The notes under the pieces: model-generated
Databases searched by the model: none
What the model saw: the letters and a program-made list of their open reading frames with translations, nothing else
What the model was told of the DNA's origin: nothing
From: Tamarix chinensis
Lineage: Eukaryota; Streptophyta; Magnoliopsida; Caryophyllales; Tamaricaceae
DNA: 64,000 nucleotides
Direction: 5' to 3'
NCBI GenBank assembly: GCA_030549775.1
Contig: CM060172.1
Span: 4,919,361 to 4,983,360, forward strand
Position numbers and translations under genes: made by a program
Shown: piece by piece, positions 11,441 through 23,576 of the stretch
How positions within the stretch are numbered: the stretch's first letter is position 1
How the letters are laid out: each line of letters opens with the position of its first letter

Positions 11441-12412
11441 TGATTTCATCTATCAAGGTCTTGAGCATATCCCTCAAGTCCTCTCCTTGGTCCTTCATCC
11501 TTCCTCCTTACCAACTAAATATAACTCTCCCAAACACCCCCTTAATTACTCATCTATTTTGTGTTTTCTTGATGAAATATTGGATATTCTTGAAGATGGG
11601 ACATGTTCTTGATAAATCTATAAGAATCTTAAATAATCTTGAAAGAAATATTGAATCTTGGCTGCAATTCCACCAACCTATGGCTTTGAACCAAAATTAA
11701 TGTGTGTGGGAAGATGGATTTATCAAATTGATGAGAATATCCTTTGGTTTTGATGATAATAATTAGAATAATACTTGATGATGGTGTGTTAGGGTTTAAC
11801 ACATTTGAATAGGATGGAAAAATGGTTGTGATTATTTGAACAAAATAGATATGATTCGATGGTGTTGGTTTTCTAATGGTGATGGTTCAAATGATTTGTG
11901 GAAATAAGTATATGCATTCAACAATGGTATATCAATGATGCTAAGCTTTGAAGGTTAGGGTTTAGATGAAGGATGATATAGCAGTTTAGGGTTAGGGTGA
12001 GGGTTTGATTCGAATAGAAAGATAAAGTGTTGTTTAGTTCAGATGAAAGGTGGTAAGGTTTCAAATTGTAGTTTGGGGTTTCTAATATATAAAAAGAATT
12101 AGGTCTTTTCTTAAATTTTAATTAGAATGGGATTTGGATGATAATTATTGCTGGAAAATATGGATTAAGGAGGGTAGAAAAGATATGAACTAAACTCTAA
12201 TTCACACAGATGAAGAGATTAAATTTTTTAAGCTAAATCATTCACACAGGTTCAATTAACTTGAATTGAACTCACATAGAATTCACTAGTATTCAACTTC
12301 ATTATTAATCTTCAACGTCCATGTCTCATAATCGTGCCTTCTATGGCTGCTTATAGCCATTCTACCACTAGCTAAAAGCATAATTCTAAATATTCCAAGC
12401 TAAAAGATATTA
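11441..12412 (-). other. 5' leader of the inserted gypsy element
   Basis: No coding motif was seen between the gag region and the 5' LTR. The stretch is G/T-rich on the plus strand with repeated gatgg/ggtttag words, as expected of an untranslated leader. No clear PBS was recognised next to the LTR at 12413. Confidence 0.4.
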
Positions 12413-12708
12413 TGCTAACTTTATGCTACTTTATGCTTTACCTATTATCCAACTCTACTATTTAATTAACTAATTAGCTAATATTAATATTAGTGCTCAA
12501 AAATTCTAAAAATAAACTCCCCATGCACGTGGTCACTCATTCCATGCATGTCATGCACATGCATATAGTAACTTAGTTGCTTGTTAGTTATGTTACTAGC
12601 AAAGTAACCATCTGTTGGTCTTTAAATTTACGGGAGACACTTTTCAAGTGAAGAATAATTAGTTCCATAATTATAAAAGTCAATTATTAAGTGATTGATC
12701 CTGCATCA
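12413..12708 (-). repeat. 5' LTR of the inserted Reina/CRM-like element
   Basis: Direct repeat of 7696-7987 with the same termini. It is followed on the plus strand by resumption of the outer element's pol region. Confidence 0.85.
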
Positions 12709-14248
12709 TCTGTTATGGGTATGTTGGTGAGAAAATGGTACCCTCTCTACTTATGCAGTATTTAAGACTTGGGTATCTAGGAGCCATTTATTGAGGATAT
12801 CCCAATGATACAAGAATTTCTAGATGTGTTTCCCAATGAAATATTGAGTATGCCACCAGTGTGTGAGACACACTTCATAATAGACCTTCTACCAAGGATA
12901 TAACATGTGTTAAAGGAACCCTATTGCATGGAACCAAATTAATGGTAGAGTTAAGCACTCAATTGGAAGATTTATTAGAGAAGGGGTACATCTGACCGAG
13001 TGTACCAACTTATGGAGCACCAATTTTTTTTTGTTATGAAAAATGATGATGGGTTTAGACTTTTCATCAATTACAAAGGATTGAACCAAGTTACTATGAA
13101 GAGCTATAGTCCTCTACCATAAATTGACAACTTATTCAAACAACTACATAGGTATAAAGTGTTCTCAAAGATACATCTCCAATAAGGGTATTATTAGTTG
13201 AGGATTGTTGAGAGGGACATACCAAAGACAACCTTTAGGATGAGGTATAGCTATTATAAGTTCAATATAATGTTCTTTGGACTCATGAATAGGTCAATGG
13301 TATTCATGGCTCTCATGAGCCGCATCTTTTAGCACAACCTTAATCGATTCATATTTTTATTCATCGATGACATATTAATTTACTATAGGAATAATGAAGA
13401 GCACAAGCAACATTTGAGACAAACATTGGCATTATTGAGGACACATCAGCAATGTGCCAAAGTTTTTAAGTATGATTTTTGGCTGGATGAAGTAACCTTC
13501 TTTGGACATGTCATTTGGAAGAATGTATATCAGAGGATCCTTCAAAGATTCAAGTAGTATTAGAGTAATTAGCACTAAAAAATGTTAGGAAGATGCATAG
13601 TTTATTAGGACTAGTAGGACACTACAAGTGTTTCATCCAATACTTTTCTAGGATTACTCTTCCATTGACTAATTTGTTGAAGAAAACAAAGTGCTTTCAT
13701 TAGGATGATAAGTGCACTAAGTCTTTTGAGGAGCTAAAGAGGATATTGACTTCAGCTCTAGTGCTTACCTTTCCATCGAGTATGAAGGAGTTTGAGGTGT
13801 ATAGTGATGCATCCAAGAATGGCTTAAGATGTTTATTGGTGTATAATGGGAGGGTAGTGCCCTATGCTTCTCGATAGTTGAAGGAGCATGAACAAAATTA
13901 TCCAACACATGACCTTGAGATAACTATAGTAGTCTTTACCTTGAAGATCTAGAGTTATGACTTATATAGAGTATAGTGTAAGTTATTAATGGACCATAAG
14001 ACTCTCAAGTATATCTTCACTCAGAAAAAGCTAAATATAAGACTACAGAGATGGCTAGAGTTTTTTATAACTATGATTTAAAGTTGACCTACCATGAAGG
14101 TAAGGCCAACATCATAGCATATAATCTTAGTAGGAAGACTTCACACTCCCTAAGTTCACTGGTGATTTCAGATTAGATTTATCTAGATCTTTAGGATATG
14201 GGGAATGATAGTTTTGGGTTTGAGGATCTTGAGATGATGATGAGTGCT
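12709..14248 (+). pseudogene. Outer gypsy element: RT and RNase H
   Basis: Plus-strand translation shows, with stops and frameshifts: VPMIQEFLDVFPNEILSMPPV (about 12795-12860), FFVMKNDDGFRLFINYKGLNQVT (about 13030-13095), FSKIHLQ-GYY-LRI (about 13160-13205), [20 protein letters not shown] (about 13225-13290) and FLFIDDILIYYRN (about 13355-13395; FIDD in the catalytic position where YLDD/FIDD is usual). RNase H follows: FEELKRILTSALVLTFP, EFEVYSDAS, VPYASR, LTYHEGKANIIAYNLSRKTSHSL (ending about 14140). It matches Del/Tekay-type pol. Interrupted at 14254 by a solo LTR. Confidence 0.85.
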
Positions 14249-14399
14249 CTTATTGCAATACCCCATTTTAATAAATCCTTAATTTAAACATCCAAGACTT
14301 AAAATTGGATTAGCAGGTGTAATAAATCATAGGATTCTTTTTAGGATGAATGTCTCGTTGTTACGAGTAAGTCTATAGTTATTAAAATATGATAATAAC

Positions 14400-14670
14400 T
14401 CAGACTGGTGTATATATAAGTAGAGGAAGATAAAAATCAATGATAGTAATAACAACGATAATAAGAAGAGTGTAGATAGTGATCAAAATAGAAATGATGG
14501 TAATAACAATAGCCATATAATAAGTAACACTCCTAAAATAATGCCAATAATAATAATTGTGAAAATAATAATGTTAGAAATAATTATGATAATAACGAGT
14601 GGTAGTGATAACACTAATAATAATAATATTGATCATGATAATAATAGTGAGAATAATGGTGATAATAAAA
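14400..14670 (+). repeat. Degenerate (AAT/GAT)n low-complexity tract in the LTR U3
   Basis: Trinucleotides aat, gat and agt alternate for about 270 bp with no exact array. It is likely an old trinucleotide expansion. Confidence 0.7.
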
Positions 14671-15326
14671 CATTGAATAAGTAGGATTTTCCTTAGTATC
14701 TATAACTAAATTTTAACCCAATCCTCATCCTTTTCCACTCTAATCTCAGCCTAATCTCACCCCAAACCTGTTGAGCACCCTCTTCCCCTATGCAGCCTGC
14801 TGCCACATTTCTTCTATGCATGTGCACTACATCTCCACCCTATACTCCTACTTATCCTAGTCACTAACCATGCAGCCTTTCTTCCTCCCCAAACACATCC
14901 CATCACCCTCCCTGCTACACTCCTTCCTCACGCCATCCTAGCCCCTCCGGCTACATCAACCCCAACCCAACCGACCTCCCTCACCAACCTAGCAACATGC
15001 AGCAGCAACCCACACACATAACCCAGCCCCCCACCCAATCAGTAGCCCCCATCTCCTTCTCCTCCCAGCCTGCACACCTGCTCAACCCTCCCAGCTAGCT
15101 ACCAATCCATTTCCTTCCTTCCCCATGCAACAACCTACCTCCTGGAGACCTCTTTCCCTTCTCCCAACATTCGACACCCACCTACACTCAAACAACATAC
15201 AGCATCCAACCCATCCAACTCTTACAGCAGTCCCATCCTTCCCCTATTTTTCCCTTCCCTTCTTCAGCCCCAACCTGTAGCAAGATCCCTCCTTCCCTCT
15301 CCCTTTCGGTTCTCCCTTTTTCTCCC

Positions 15327-15333
15327 TATAAAT
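15327..15333 (+). promoter_or_regulatory. TATA box of the solo LTR
   Basis: TATAAAT lies after 600 bp of C/CT-rich U3, in ccctataaatcccc. It would place the transcription start near 15360. The position inside the LTR fits a U3/R boundary. Confidence 0.55.
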
Positions 15334-15494
15334 CCCCTCCTTCTCCCCTTACTTCCAACACCGGATACATTTGTTTGCAACCCCCAACCTGCTCCCTTTT
15401 ACCACCGAACCACTGCCAATAATCACCCAACCTGCAGCCTTACCAAGCTTCCATCTCCCCTCATGATTTGCCTCTCCAAGCAGTAACTAATTCT

Positions 15495-15503
15495 GGCGTA
15501 AGT
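15495..15503 (+). other. Putative 5' splice site in the LTR leader
   Basis: GCGTAAGTA matches the plant donor consensus after the exon base G. It is about 170 bp downstream of the TATA box, a position also seen in the copy at 23577 and on the minus strand near 21474. Confidence 0.4.
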
Positions 15504-17795
15504 ATTCTACCCTCCGGTGTGTGTGGTACTTAGTAGTTCTATGCACCGGTAGCCTTGGTTAATTCCCTAATCTTATTTTGGGCATTAGTTCTCACAGGTT
15601 GTCATTTTGTTATTTTATTTAGTAAAGATACTAATGCATGCATAGTTGTGTGGGTGGTGTTTTTTATTTTAGGTAATATCAACCTCGCTTAAGGTATCCC
15701 TGAAAGAAGCTTTTCGTGGTATTATTTTCTTAGCTCAAAGGTAAATCCAACTAATCCGTAGACGGTAGAATCTTGTGTGAAAATGATAGATTAATTTTCT
15801 AGGATAAAAATCATGCTAGGTTGAGGTTATCAAATGACTTATATTTTGTTGGAAATTGGAAGCATATTATAGTTCATTTATATGTGAATAGTATTCTAAA
15901 AATTGAGAATGTATGCTTATGACAACATATATGGTATATGCTAAATAGAAATGTGCATGTTTAGGATTAGAGTCCAACCGAAAATTTGTCATGTTTCACG
16001 GTAGACCTACAAATTAGTTAAATGTATCCCTTGGATATTTTAGATAATCTTAGACGTATAGCATGTTAACTTAGAGTATAAATGTGCTTAAATAGTGATT
16101 ATTATGTGTTGCATGTTCTAGGGGTAAAAATATAAACTTCATATACCATGATTCGTATTTGAAAGTTATTTGTGGAAATTTCATGAATATTATGAGATAC
16201 TAGAAATTCATGCTAGGAGTGTATACGTGTACTATGTATGGTTAATGCTTAGGGATAATATGGTATTTTGTCGTACCAAAGAAATTATTGTATGGTAAAT
16301 TATCATTAGCTATTTTTTGTTAGATTTTTAATGACAAATATCCTATGAAGATAAACCTAGTAATAAAGTAAAAGAAAATGTGAGAGTTATAGGTTGAAGG
16401 ATATTTTGGTCATTAGGGAAAAAATGTGATTCAAAGCGAATAATTGGACTTGTTGAATTAAGCGTTGGCCTCAGAATAATTTTGGAAATAATTGGACAAA
16501 TGGATTGAATAACTGAATTGGATAATTAGTCAAGCTATAGCATGATGCCTAACCCTAGGTCGTGTTGGCTTAAAATTGTTGTGATCCTTTAGATTTGGAA
16601 TTGGTGGATGGATTTATGGCTAATTTGTAATATTATGAACCTTGTTATTCTCAAATTAATAACCTAGAATTTCATAAGACATTAACCACTTAAAAAGGAA
16701 GGCTTGAGTTTGGAAAGGAATCTAGTGCCTCGGATTTGGCCCCCGAGTGCAAAGTTTGGGCCTTGGGTCAAGGGGCTCACTTCTGCTCTATAGGTATTCC
16801 ATACACCCTATAGAGGGTACGCGTACTTAAGGACTTGGGTTCTCAGTTTTAGTATGGACGACTGATATTTCATGTGGCTTCCTTGGTGAGCTCTGCCTTG
16901 GAATTGAGTGAATTATTTTGGTATTACTTCCTTGATGATCATTGTCTTGGATATGGGATTGTATACCACTCGAGAATTGAGATATAAATGATATAACTAG
17001 ATTAGACACCCACTATAATACATTTATAATAATTGGATTAGGCGTGACTTGAACTTGGTTAGATCGTTTGGAATATCAATAATTCTTCCTATTATGCTAT
17101 AAAGTATGATTGTTGGTATTTTGAAATGGTTGTGAAATTATAAGCATGTTTTCAGTGCCTTTTCTAGGAATTTAGACCTAACAAGTATTGTTAATTGTGA
17201 TGTGGAATTGTTTCATGAAATCATGGCTTTGCATGTGATCGTATGTTTATATGATAATTGTAAATGTGGGTATGTTACCTCTCCAAAGGCATTGTAATTT
17301 ACTCAGTACGAGGAAGTTGTACTGATACTATCACTTTTCAGAGGAGTACGTTCATGGCATGTAGCGGTTGAAGGATTTTGAGGAGCATCATCCAGATGAC
17401 TAGTTAGGCTAAGGGAGTGAGTGGATCCTGTCCTTATTTCCATTTCCTTGTAATATTTGATAGATCTAATGAGAGTAAGGCAAACCACTATTACACCTTC
17501 GTGTGCCCCTTTTTTTTATTTTCCGAAAATTGTTAGTTACTGAATTATCTAAATGGTCTTATTATATGGATAATCTTTCTTTTTTTTTACAAAACCCTTG
17601 ATTATGTATTATCCTTCTCTCGTATTTTGTGTTTGTCTGACTTATTTTAAGCCTTAACACTTGACATAAGGAAGGTGAGGAGATCGGACTTATGTTAAGT
17701 GTGGCAGTAACAGCCACTATTTTATAATTATCGCTTCCGCAAAATAAAAATTTAAATGAAATTTTCAAGTCGTGATTTTGGGGTGTTACACTTAA

Positions 17796-18802
17796 GATCA
17801 CACCAACCATCTTTGACGAGATCCAAGCTAATCATCCAAGAGATTTCAAGCTTGAGCATATCAGATAGGCTATAGCAAAGGGCCAACCAGTGGGGTTTCA
17901 GATTTTTGAGGATCTTAAAATTTATTTTTAAGGTAGATGGTGCACTCCGTAGAGCCTTGAGGATCTTAAGAGGAAGCATCTGGAGGAGTTTTATTATGTA
18001 CCTTATTCCTTCCATCCTAAAGGGCATAAGTTGCACAAGGAAGTAAAGCATATCTATCGGTGGCCACGTATGAAGCAGGAGGCTATAGACATTTTGGATA
18101 GGTGTTTGACTAGTCAGAAGGTCAAGATAGAGCATAGGTGTCGGGTAAGGTTAGTGTAGCCTCTAGAGGTCTAAGAGTGGAAGTGTAACAGCTTGCTGAT
18201 GGACTTTGTGTTTGGCTTACCGATGACCCATAGTGGCTCGGATTTGATCTAGATTGTAATTGATCAATTAAACAAGTTAATAGTGTTTATACCAATGAAG
18301 TTGACTTGGAATATGGAGAAAATGGATAGTACTTATGGGAAGCATATTATACGGAACCATGGGGTACCCAATAACATTATGTTAGATCAAGATTCTAGAT
18401 TCTTATAATACTTCTAGAAAATGTTGCGAGCAAACTTTAGGACACAAATAAAGATGAGCATTATTTCCCATCTGGCTATAGACGGTTAGATAAAAGCACA
18501 TTATTAATACATTAATGGATATGCTTTAGGTATTCACACTCAAGTTTCAAGGTAGTTGGGAGGATAATTTAGACATGATAGAATTTTCCTACAATAATAG
18601 TCATCATACAAGCATAAGGATGGCATCTTTCGAGGCACTCTATGGACCTAATTGCCATAATCCCTTATGCTGGAGTGACACAAACAAGACACTTCTGTTG
18701 GATCAGAGATGATATGGAACACTACCAGGTAGATCATGCTAATTTTAGATTAGACGAAGGATGATCGTGATAGGAAAAAAAAGTTATGCAAATCTACAAA
18801 GG
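17796..18802 (+). pseudogene. Outer gypsy element: integrase zinc-binding domain and core
   Basis: Plus-strand translation resumes with YYVPYSFHPKGHKLHKEVKHIYRWPRMK (about 17996-18075), carrying the integrase zinc-binding H-x4-H pattern, and ILDRCLTSQKVKIEHR for the paired cysteines (the second appears as Ser). The core follows: MDFVFGLPMTHSGSDLI-IVIDQL (about 18198-18265), HGVPNNIMLDQDSRF (about 18358-18400) and later FSYNNSHHTS-type sequence (about 18580-18620). The first Asp (MDF) and second Asp (DQDSRF) of the DDE triad are visible. Many stops. It ends at 18802 where a composite LTR is inserted; the reading continues at 26282 and then 32777. Confidence 0.85.
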
Positions 18803-18984
18803 AGGACGTAATACCCTAAAATTTTAAAATCCAAAAAAAATTAATTATCAACAAATTAATTTAACCTAATTCCAAGATTTTTATTTTATTTAATAAGCCT
18901 AAAATAATTATAGGTAATTTATATTAAATTTGTTTATTTTATTTATTTATTGGTACTAAGCTAAACTTTTTCTCTAAAATTTAA

Positions 18985-19260
18985 TAATTCCTTCCCGATA
19001 TTTTCATGAAGGAGATTCTAAGTATGCCGCCAATGCACGAGATTGAATTCATCATTGACCTAGTGCCAAGGGCTGAACCTCTATCAAGGGACCCATTATA
19101 AGATGGCACCTATAAAATTAAGGGAGCTGAAGACTCAATTAGAGGAGTTATTAGTTCACGGGTACATCTGCCTTAATATGACTCCCTAGGTAGCATTAGT
19201 TATATTCATGATGAAGAACAATGGGAGCCTCTATCTATGCATTAACTATTAGGGGTTGAA
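18985..19260 (+). pseudogene. Gypsy RT N-terminal fragment
   Basis: Translation gives FPDIFMKEILSMPPMHEIEFIIDLVPRA, then RMAPIKLRELKTQLEELLVHGYI and CINY-GLN, the start of a gypsy RT, with stops. It closely resembles 12795-13095 of the outer element but is a separate copy. It is cut at the codon after GLN by a minus-oriented LTR end (19261). No continuation was found at 25149, so this is not a simple insertion. Confidence 0.8.
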
Positions 19261-19965
19261 TGTAACACCCCCAAATTTACTACTGAAAAATTTCGTTTAA
19301 TTAAAAGGGTTTAGCGGAAGCGAAAAGATAAAACCATAAACTCGGGGGCATTACCGCCACACTTAGTACCAGATCGGTTTGCTCCTACCATTCTAATACT
19401 AAGTGCTAAGGCTAAATAAAGTTAACATTAAACATGAATCATTAATAAAACACAAGTCATATAGAAATTAGAGTGCGATTTAGGATTACAAACCAAAGAG
19501 TACGTGACTAGAGTTTTAAAACATAAAGCATAGTACAAACACAAGTAAAATATGATAATACAAGGTCCAATGAAAGAGATAGAGTCCAGTCGAGTCGCTC
19601 TCGATCCCCAAGTTAGGTTTAGGCTCAACGCTCGACCCTACCCGATGCCTCGTAGGTGTCGTAGGCATCGAAGATATCATTCCCTAACTACACAAGCTCA
19701 GATGTGTCTTCTGCTCGTGGGAATGAGTAGCACCCATGAAATGGGTGATTAGTACGCTACGTACTGAGTAAGGTAACAAATGTGCTAAGGCCAAACATAC
19801 AAATATACAACATATTATACATGGCACATTCACATAAGCTGCATGTAGTAATCCAGATAATGAGGGTCAACTATGGTCCAATTGGACTTAATTCCTCTTG
19901 AATCTCTGTTAAATGTTGTTATTTCACACCATAATTTTTATTAATCCATGCGAATACGGGAACCC

Positions 19966-20300
19966 CACTATTATAGCCGGTGGATCGGTCACTTATAGTG
20001 CAGAACGCACCCAACCACTATTATATGCTGGTGGATCGGTCTCCAGGGTAGAACGCTCCTGGCCACTATTATACCTGTGGATCGGTCTGGCCCCGACTCT
20101 CATGGTGTTTCACTGTAAGTATGTAGTAGCTCTCCCATGATTCATTTACAACATAATGTTTGATTTGTTGAGCTTGGGATCCCCCACTATTATAGCCGGT
20201 GGATCGGTCACTTATAGGGCAGAACGCACCTAACCACTATTATATGCCGGTGGATCGGTCTCCAAGGCACCCTGGCACCTGGCCACTATTATGTCGGTGG
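19966..20300 (-). repeat. 3+3 minisatellite in LTR copy 3
   Basis: Six units with cactattata...ggtggatcggtc, two triplets about 220 bp apart. On the minus strand the core reads GACCGATCCACC...TATAATAGTGG. Confidence 0.85.
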
Positions 20301-21470
20301 ATTGGTCTGTGCCCGGCTCAACAGTCTTACTCTTTAAGTAATTAGTATCTTATTCGTGTCTTATTAGATAAAGCTTTCCACCCTTGACATGCATATCAAC
20401 TACCTTCTACTTCTATCCTCCCAAGGGGCCCGTCCCATATCTTGAGACTCATGTGCCCCTTATCACACCCCGACATCCATTTCCCTTTACACTTACCTTT
20501 TAATGAAAAACTCGACCCCTACGGGTGTGGGTTAGGCCCAACACCTTATGACATCAACTCCACCTCCTATCACCCCCTAGGGTTTTCCCTTGGAAACCCT
20601 AATTGGACCGATGTGGCCCAACCCCCTCTCTCACTTACTCTACCCTTACCTCGTTTATCGCCTCATACCTTAACTCAATAGATCCAATCCCAAATAACAT
20701 CGCTTTACCACTTGATCCCACATGTGACCGGAAAAACCCTAGTTGGCCACTTCAAACCCTAGTACCTTTCTTCTCCCACAAGTAACATATATATTCCTCA
20801 CTCAATACTCCTTCTCTCCCATGGCACCCACACTCACCCCTTACATAGTAAATCCCCATTCTTAATCCATACTACACTCTCCCTTAATCATTTTTACTTC
20901 CACAATTCCAGATTATTACTTCCTCCCAAAACCCTAATAGGGTCCCTTATACACCCTTACACCGACCTACGTAATATTTTTCATCCCAAGTCTCCAATCA
21001 CTCCACAACTCTCTCCTTAGCTTATTTACACCTTAAATCAACCTTTCTCACGTGAAGATCACCCCCATGCAAGTTTTATCCATCCCATGCAAACTCTCAA
21101 AGTCCCCATGCAAACCCTAGAATTCCTATGCACGGTTCTCATCTCTCGTTCATTTTGGTCAACCTCATATCCCCCTTAGCATCTCACTTCCCATTTGTTT
21201 CTTTTTATCCTTTCACGTCCCATATCGTAATATTATTTGCCCTAGCATGCATGTCTTAGAGGGTCATATCATATCACACCACAATCACCACATATACATT
21301 TCAGACTCATGCCATAAGAACACATACAAAACATACCTCAACTCCAGGCTGTGCTATACATAAGACAAGTTAAGGAAAATCATACGATACATAATATAAC
21401 ATGAAATATAAAGCATCCAAGGCATACAAGTCACATAACGTACATGGGCCTTAGCTACATCCTTACCTAA

Positions 21471-21477
21471 AGTGACG
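21471..21477 (-). other. Putative 5' splice site of LTR copy 3
   Basis: The minus strand reads GGTAAGG here, about 220 bp downstream of the TATA box, matching the location in other copies. Confidence 0.35.
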
Positions 21478-21689
21478 CCGGGCTTGGAGCACGCTCCTAC
21501 AACTCCGTAGGGTTTTGGTTTGATTCACCTATAAAAGGGAAAATACTAAGTTTTGGGGGTGCAAGGAGCGGTTTTGGGGGTGTTTTGGCCGTCGACGATA
21601 AGCGGCGGTGGTGGACGGCTCGTCTAATGGGGCGGCGGCCAGAATGGCCGATTCTGGGATTTCGAAATCAAAATTTGAATTAGGGCAGG

Positions 21690-21702
21690 CTACAGGGTAT
21701 AT
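21690..21702 (-). promoter_or_regulatory. TATA box of LTR copy 3
   Basis: TATATATA flanked by CT-rich U3 upstream and a GC-rich leader downstream on the minus strand. Confidence 0.45.
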
Positions 21703-22191
21703 ATATAGATCGATTGGCCGGGCAAAGACAAGGGGAAGAAGACAAAGAAGGTGCAGATGCCAGGCGTGCCGCCTGGTGGCGGCAGTCGAGGCGGTTCTGC
21801 CATGGCAGGGGCGTCGGAGTCAAGGGAATAGGGAAAGGGAAAAGGCCAAGGTGCTCGGGAGAGGGGAATAGGTTGGTTGGGGTTGAAATTGTGAAAGAAA
21901 GCGACGGGAGAGGGAGGGAAGGATAGTAGCAGAACTAGTGGCCGACAGAGCGCTGGGTTGCAACTCCTTAGTCACCGCCCACGCCTCGGGGAAGAAGAAC
22001 AGGTCGGGACCGGGCGGCTCAGGGAGAAAAGAAGAAAAGAAAAAAAAACAGACCGGCTGGGAAGGAAGAAAAAAAGAAGGGAGAAGGCGGTGCGGGCCTG
22101 GGTTGAGTTGTTAGCTTCGTTTGGTATAATTTTCGAAAAACCCAAACCCTTATTTTGATTAATTGAGTATGAATTAGCTAATAAAAAGCTA

Positions 22192-23090
22192 AATTGAGTG
22201 TTTGATTATGTATATATGTACTGTAAGATTGATTTGGATATGTTAATTGTATGGTTATGTTGAGATTTTGGAAAAATTGGATTTTTGGCCGGGTTATGTC
22301 CAAATTTTTTGGATTCATTCGATTTGGCGATTTTGGACAAATTGATTATACAATATGTTTTAAAATGTATCTAATTTCATTTTGGACCCGTCAATTTGAT
22401 AAATTTATGCAACTTTTATCAGAATTTGATTCCTAGGTCAATTTTTGGGTGTAATGAAATTGGGTCGTATAATTGAGCCGTTCCGCTCAATTGATTTTAT
22501 AATATCGTTTAAAATGTATTTAATTTTATATTGGAAGTGTTGATTTGGGAAAGTTGTGCGTAATTGATCGGAATTGGATTTTTTAGGTCAAAACTCCCGC
22601 GGGTTTAAATTGGTTTGGGTAATCGGGTTATTTTATTCTATTGACTATATAAATTACATTAGAATATGTTTAATTACATTTTCGAACCGTCAATTGATAT
22701 GTTTTGGCAAGAATTGATCGGATTTGCGTTTCGGTCTCAAAAACCCTAATTGTGCTAAATTATGTATTTCTTTTACTAGTTTTGAGCAATTGATTATTTG
22801 ATATGTTATAAAATGTGTTTAATTGCATTTCTAAACATTCAATTTGATTAAATTTATAGAATTTTAACGAATTGTATTTTCGGGCCTAAAACCCTAAATT
22901 TCAAGTGAAATTATGAAATCGATTACTCGTATTGTTTTTTTTCTAAAATTGAATGTATAGAAATAGTTGAAATGGTATTAATTGCTTTCTAATACCTTTA
23001 ATTTGAATTAATTAAATTGAATTACTTGAGTTTGTGTCGTGGGCTTTAAAACCCTAATTTTCGGGGATGATTTTTATAAAATTGATTTTG
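22192..23090 (+). repeat. Decayed tandem repeat, period about 149 bp
   Basis: Units start with aattgatta/aattgattt near 22341, 22490, 22640 and 22789 (spacings 149, 150, 149), with weaker units near 22192, 22935 and 23078. Each unit has the order: attga..., aaaatgt.tttaatt, a mid-unit tcaattt, then an aattga/gaattt block. Three units end with the plant telo-box AAACCCTAA (22741, 22889, 23049). Confidence 0.75.
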
Positions 23091-23576
23091 CTATGTGTAT
23101 TTTATCTAATCGAATTCTATCTTTGGGTTTTAAATCATTTAAATTCTGTTTTAACCTAATCGGTTTGGATTTGGTTCTATGTAAATGGTTAGGTTACCTA
23201 TTTAGTTGTAAAACCTAATAAATAAGTTATTTTCGATAAATTAACTTATGATCGATTATTCTTTTTCGGGCTTTCCAAATTAAGTTGAAATGTCTCAAGT
23301 GATATTTGTATTAACCTGTTTTGATTTAGTTTTAACCTTAAATCTTAATAAAGCTATGCTTTTAAGTTCTAAGTTTTGGATACGTTTTCTAAGAAAGATC
23401 ATTTGTGTTGTTTGTGTTTATTTAATTAGAATATGTGAATTATCGATTGATAGAATAGTTTCTAATTTGGTTTTCGATTTCTATCGGATCTAGGAAAGCT
23501 TTCTCGTAGATCCACAAGCTAGTGATCTCTCTCCCTCTTATCTAGCCTAGCTAGCTTCGGATCCAGGTAAGTCTCT

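Larger units (their letters stand above)
7696..12708 (-). mobile_element. Inserted Ty3/gypsy element (Reina/CRM-like), minus strand, 5.0 kb
   Basis: Two direct LTR copies (7696-7987 and 12413-12708) flank minus-strand gag, RT and RNase H regions and an integrase tail. In element orientation the LTR begins TGATGCAGGATC and ends GTTAGCA; a PPT-like run (aaggagagaatga on the minus strand) precedes the 3' LTR. By eye the two LTRs differ at roughly one site in eight, so the insertion is old. It splits the outer plus-strand gypsy element between gag and RT. A target-site duplication was not recognised (left gataa, right tctgt), nor a clear PBS. Confidence 0.85.
14254..17790 (+). mobile_element. Long-LTR family copy 2: 3.5-kb solo LTR
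   Basis: It begins TGCAATACCCC and ends GGGGTGTTACA, so the ends are near-perfect inverted repeats. It is flanked by CTTAT (14249-14253) and CTTAA (17791-17795), a 5-bp target-site duplication with one difference. The outer element's pol is interrupted here and resumes on the other side in the integrase region. Internally there is an A/T trinucleotide-rich stretch, a long C-rich U3 (14700-15480), a TATA box, a splice-donor-like site and a U5 resembling 25040-25148. No internal coding region exists, so this is a solo LTR left by LTR-LTR recombination. Confidence 0.8.
19261..22130 (-). mobile_element. Long-LTR family copy 3, minus orientation
   Basis: The U5 end (TGTAACACCCCC) lies at the left. 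U5/R sequence with the 3+3 minisatellite follows to about 21480, then a leader with a splice-donor-like site, a TATATATA box (minus strand, about 21695) and a purine-rich plus strand (CT-rich on the minus strand) that is the U3. It aligns with copy 1 (494-2243) and, in inverted sense, with 23577-25148. The right boundary is uncertain. ORFs within 21608-22158 are by-products of the GC-rich U3. Confidence 0.65.

Noticed and set aside
7691..12713. 5-bp TSD for the inserted Reina/CRM-like element
   Set aside because: Left gataa and right tctgt do not match; shifting the LTR ends by a few bases did not help.
21608..22158. GC-rich overlapping ORFs (Arg/Gly/Lys-rich)
   Set aside because: They lie in the U3/leader of a minus-oriented LTR, have no domain, and the strand is opposite to LTR transcription.
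22741..23057. Interstitial telomere array
   Set aside because: Only isolated AAACCCTAA telo-boxes about 150 bp apart, not a TTTAGGG array.
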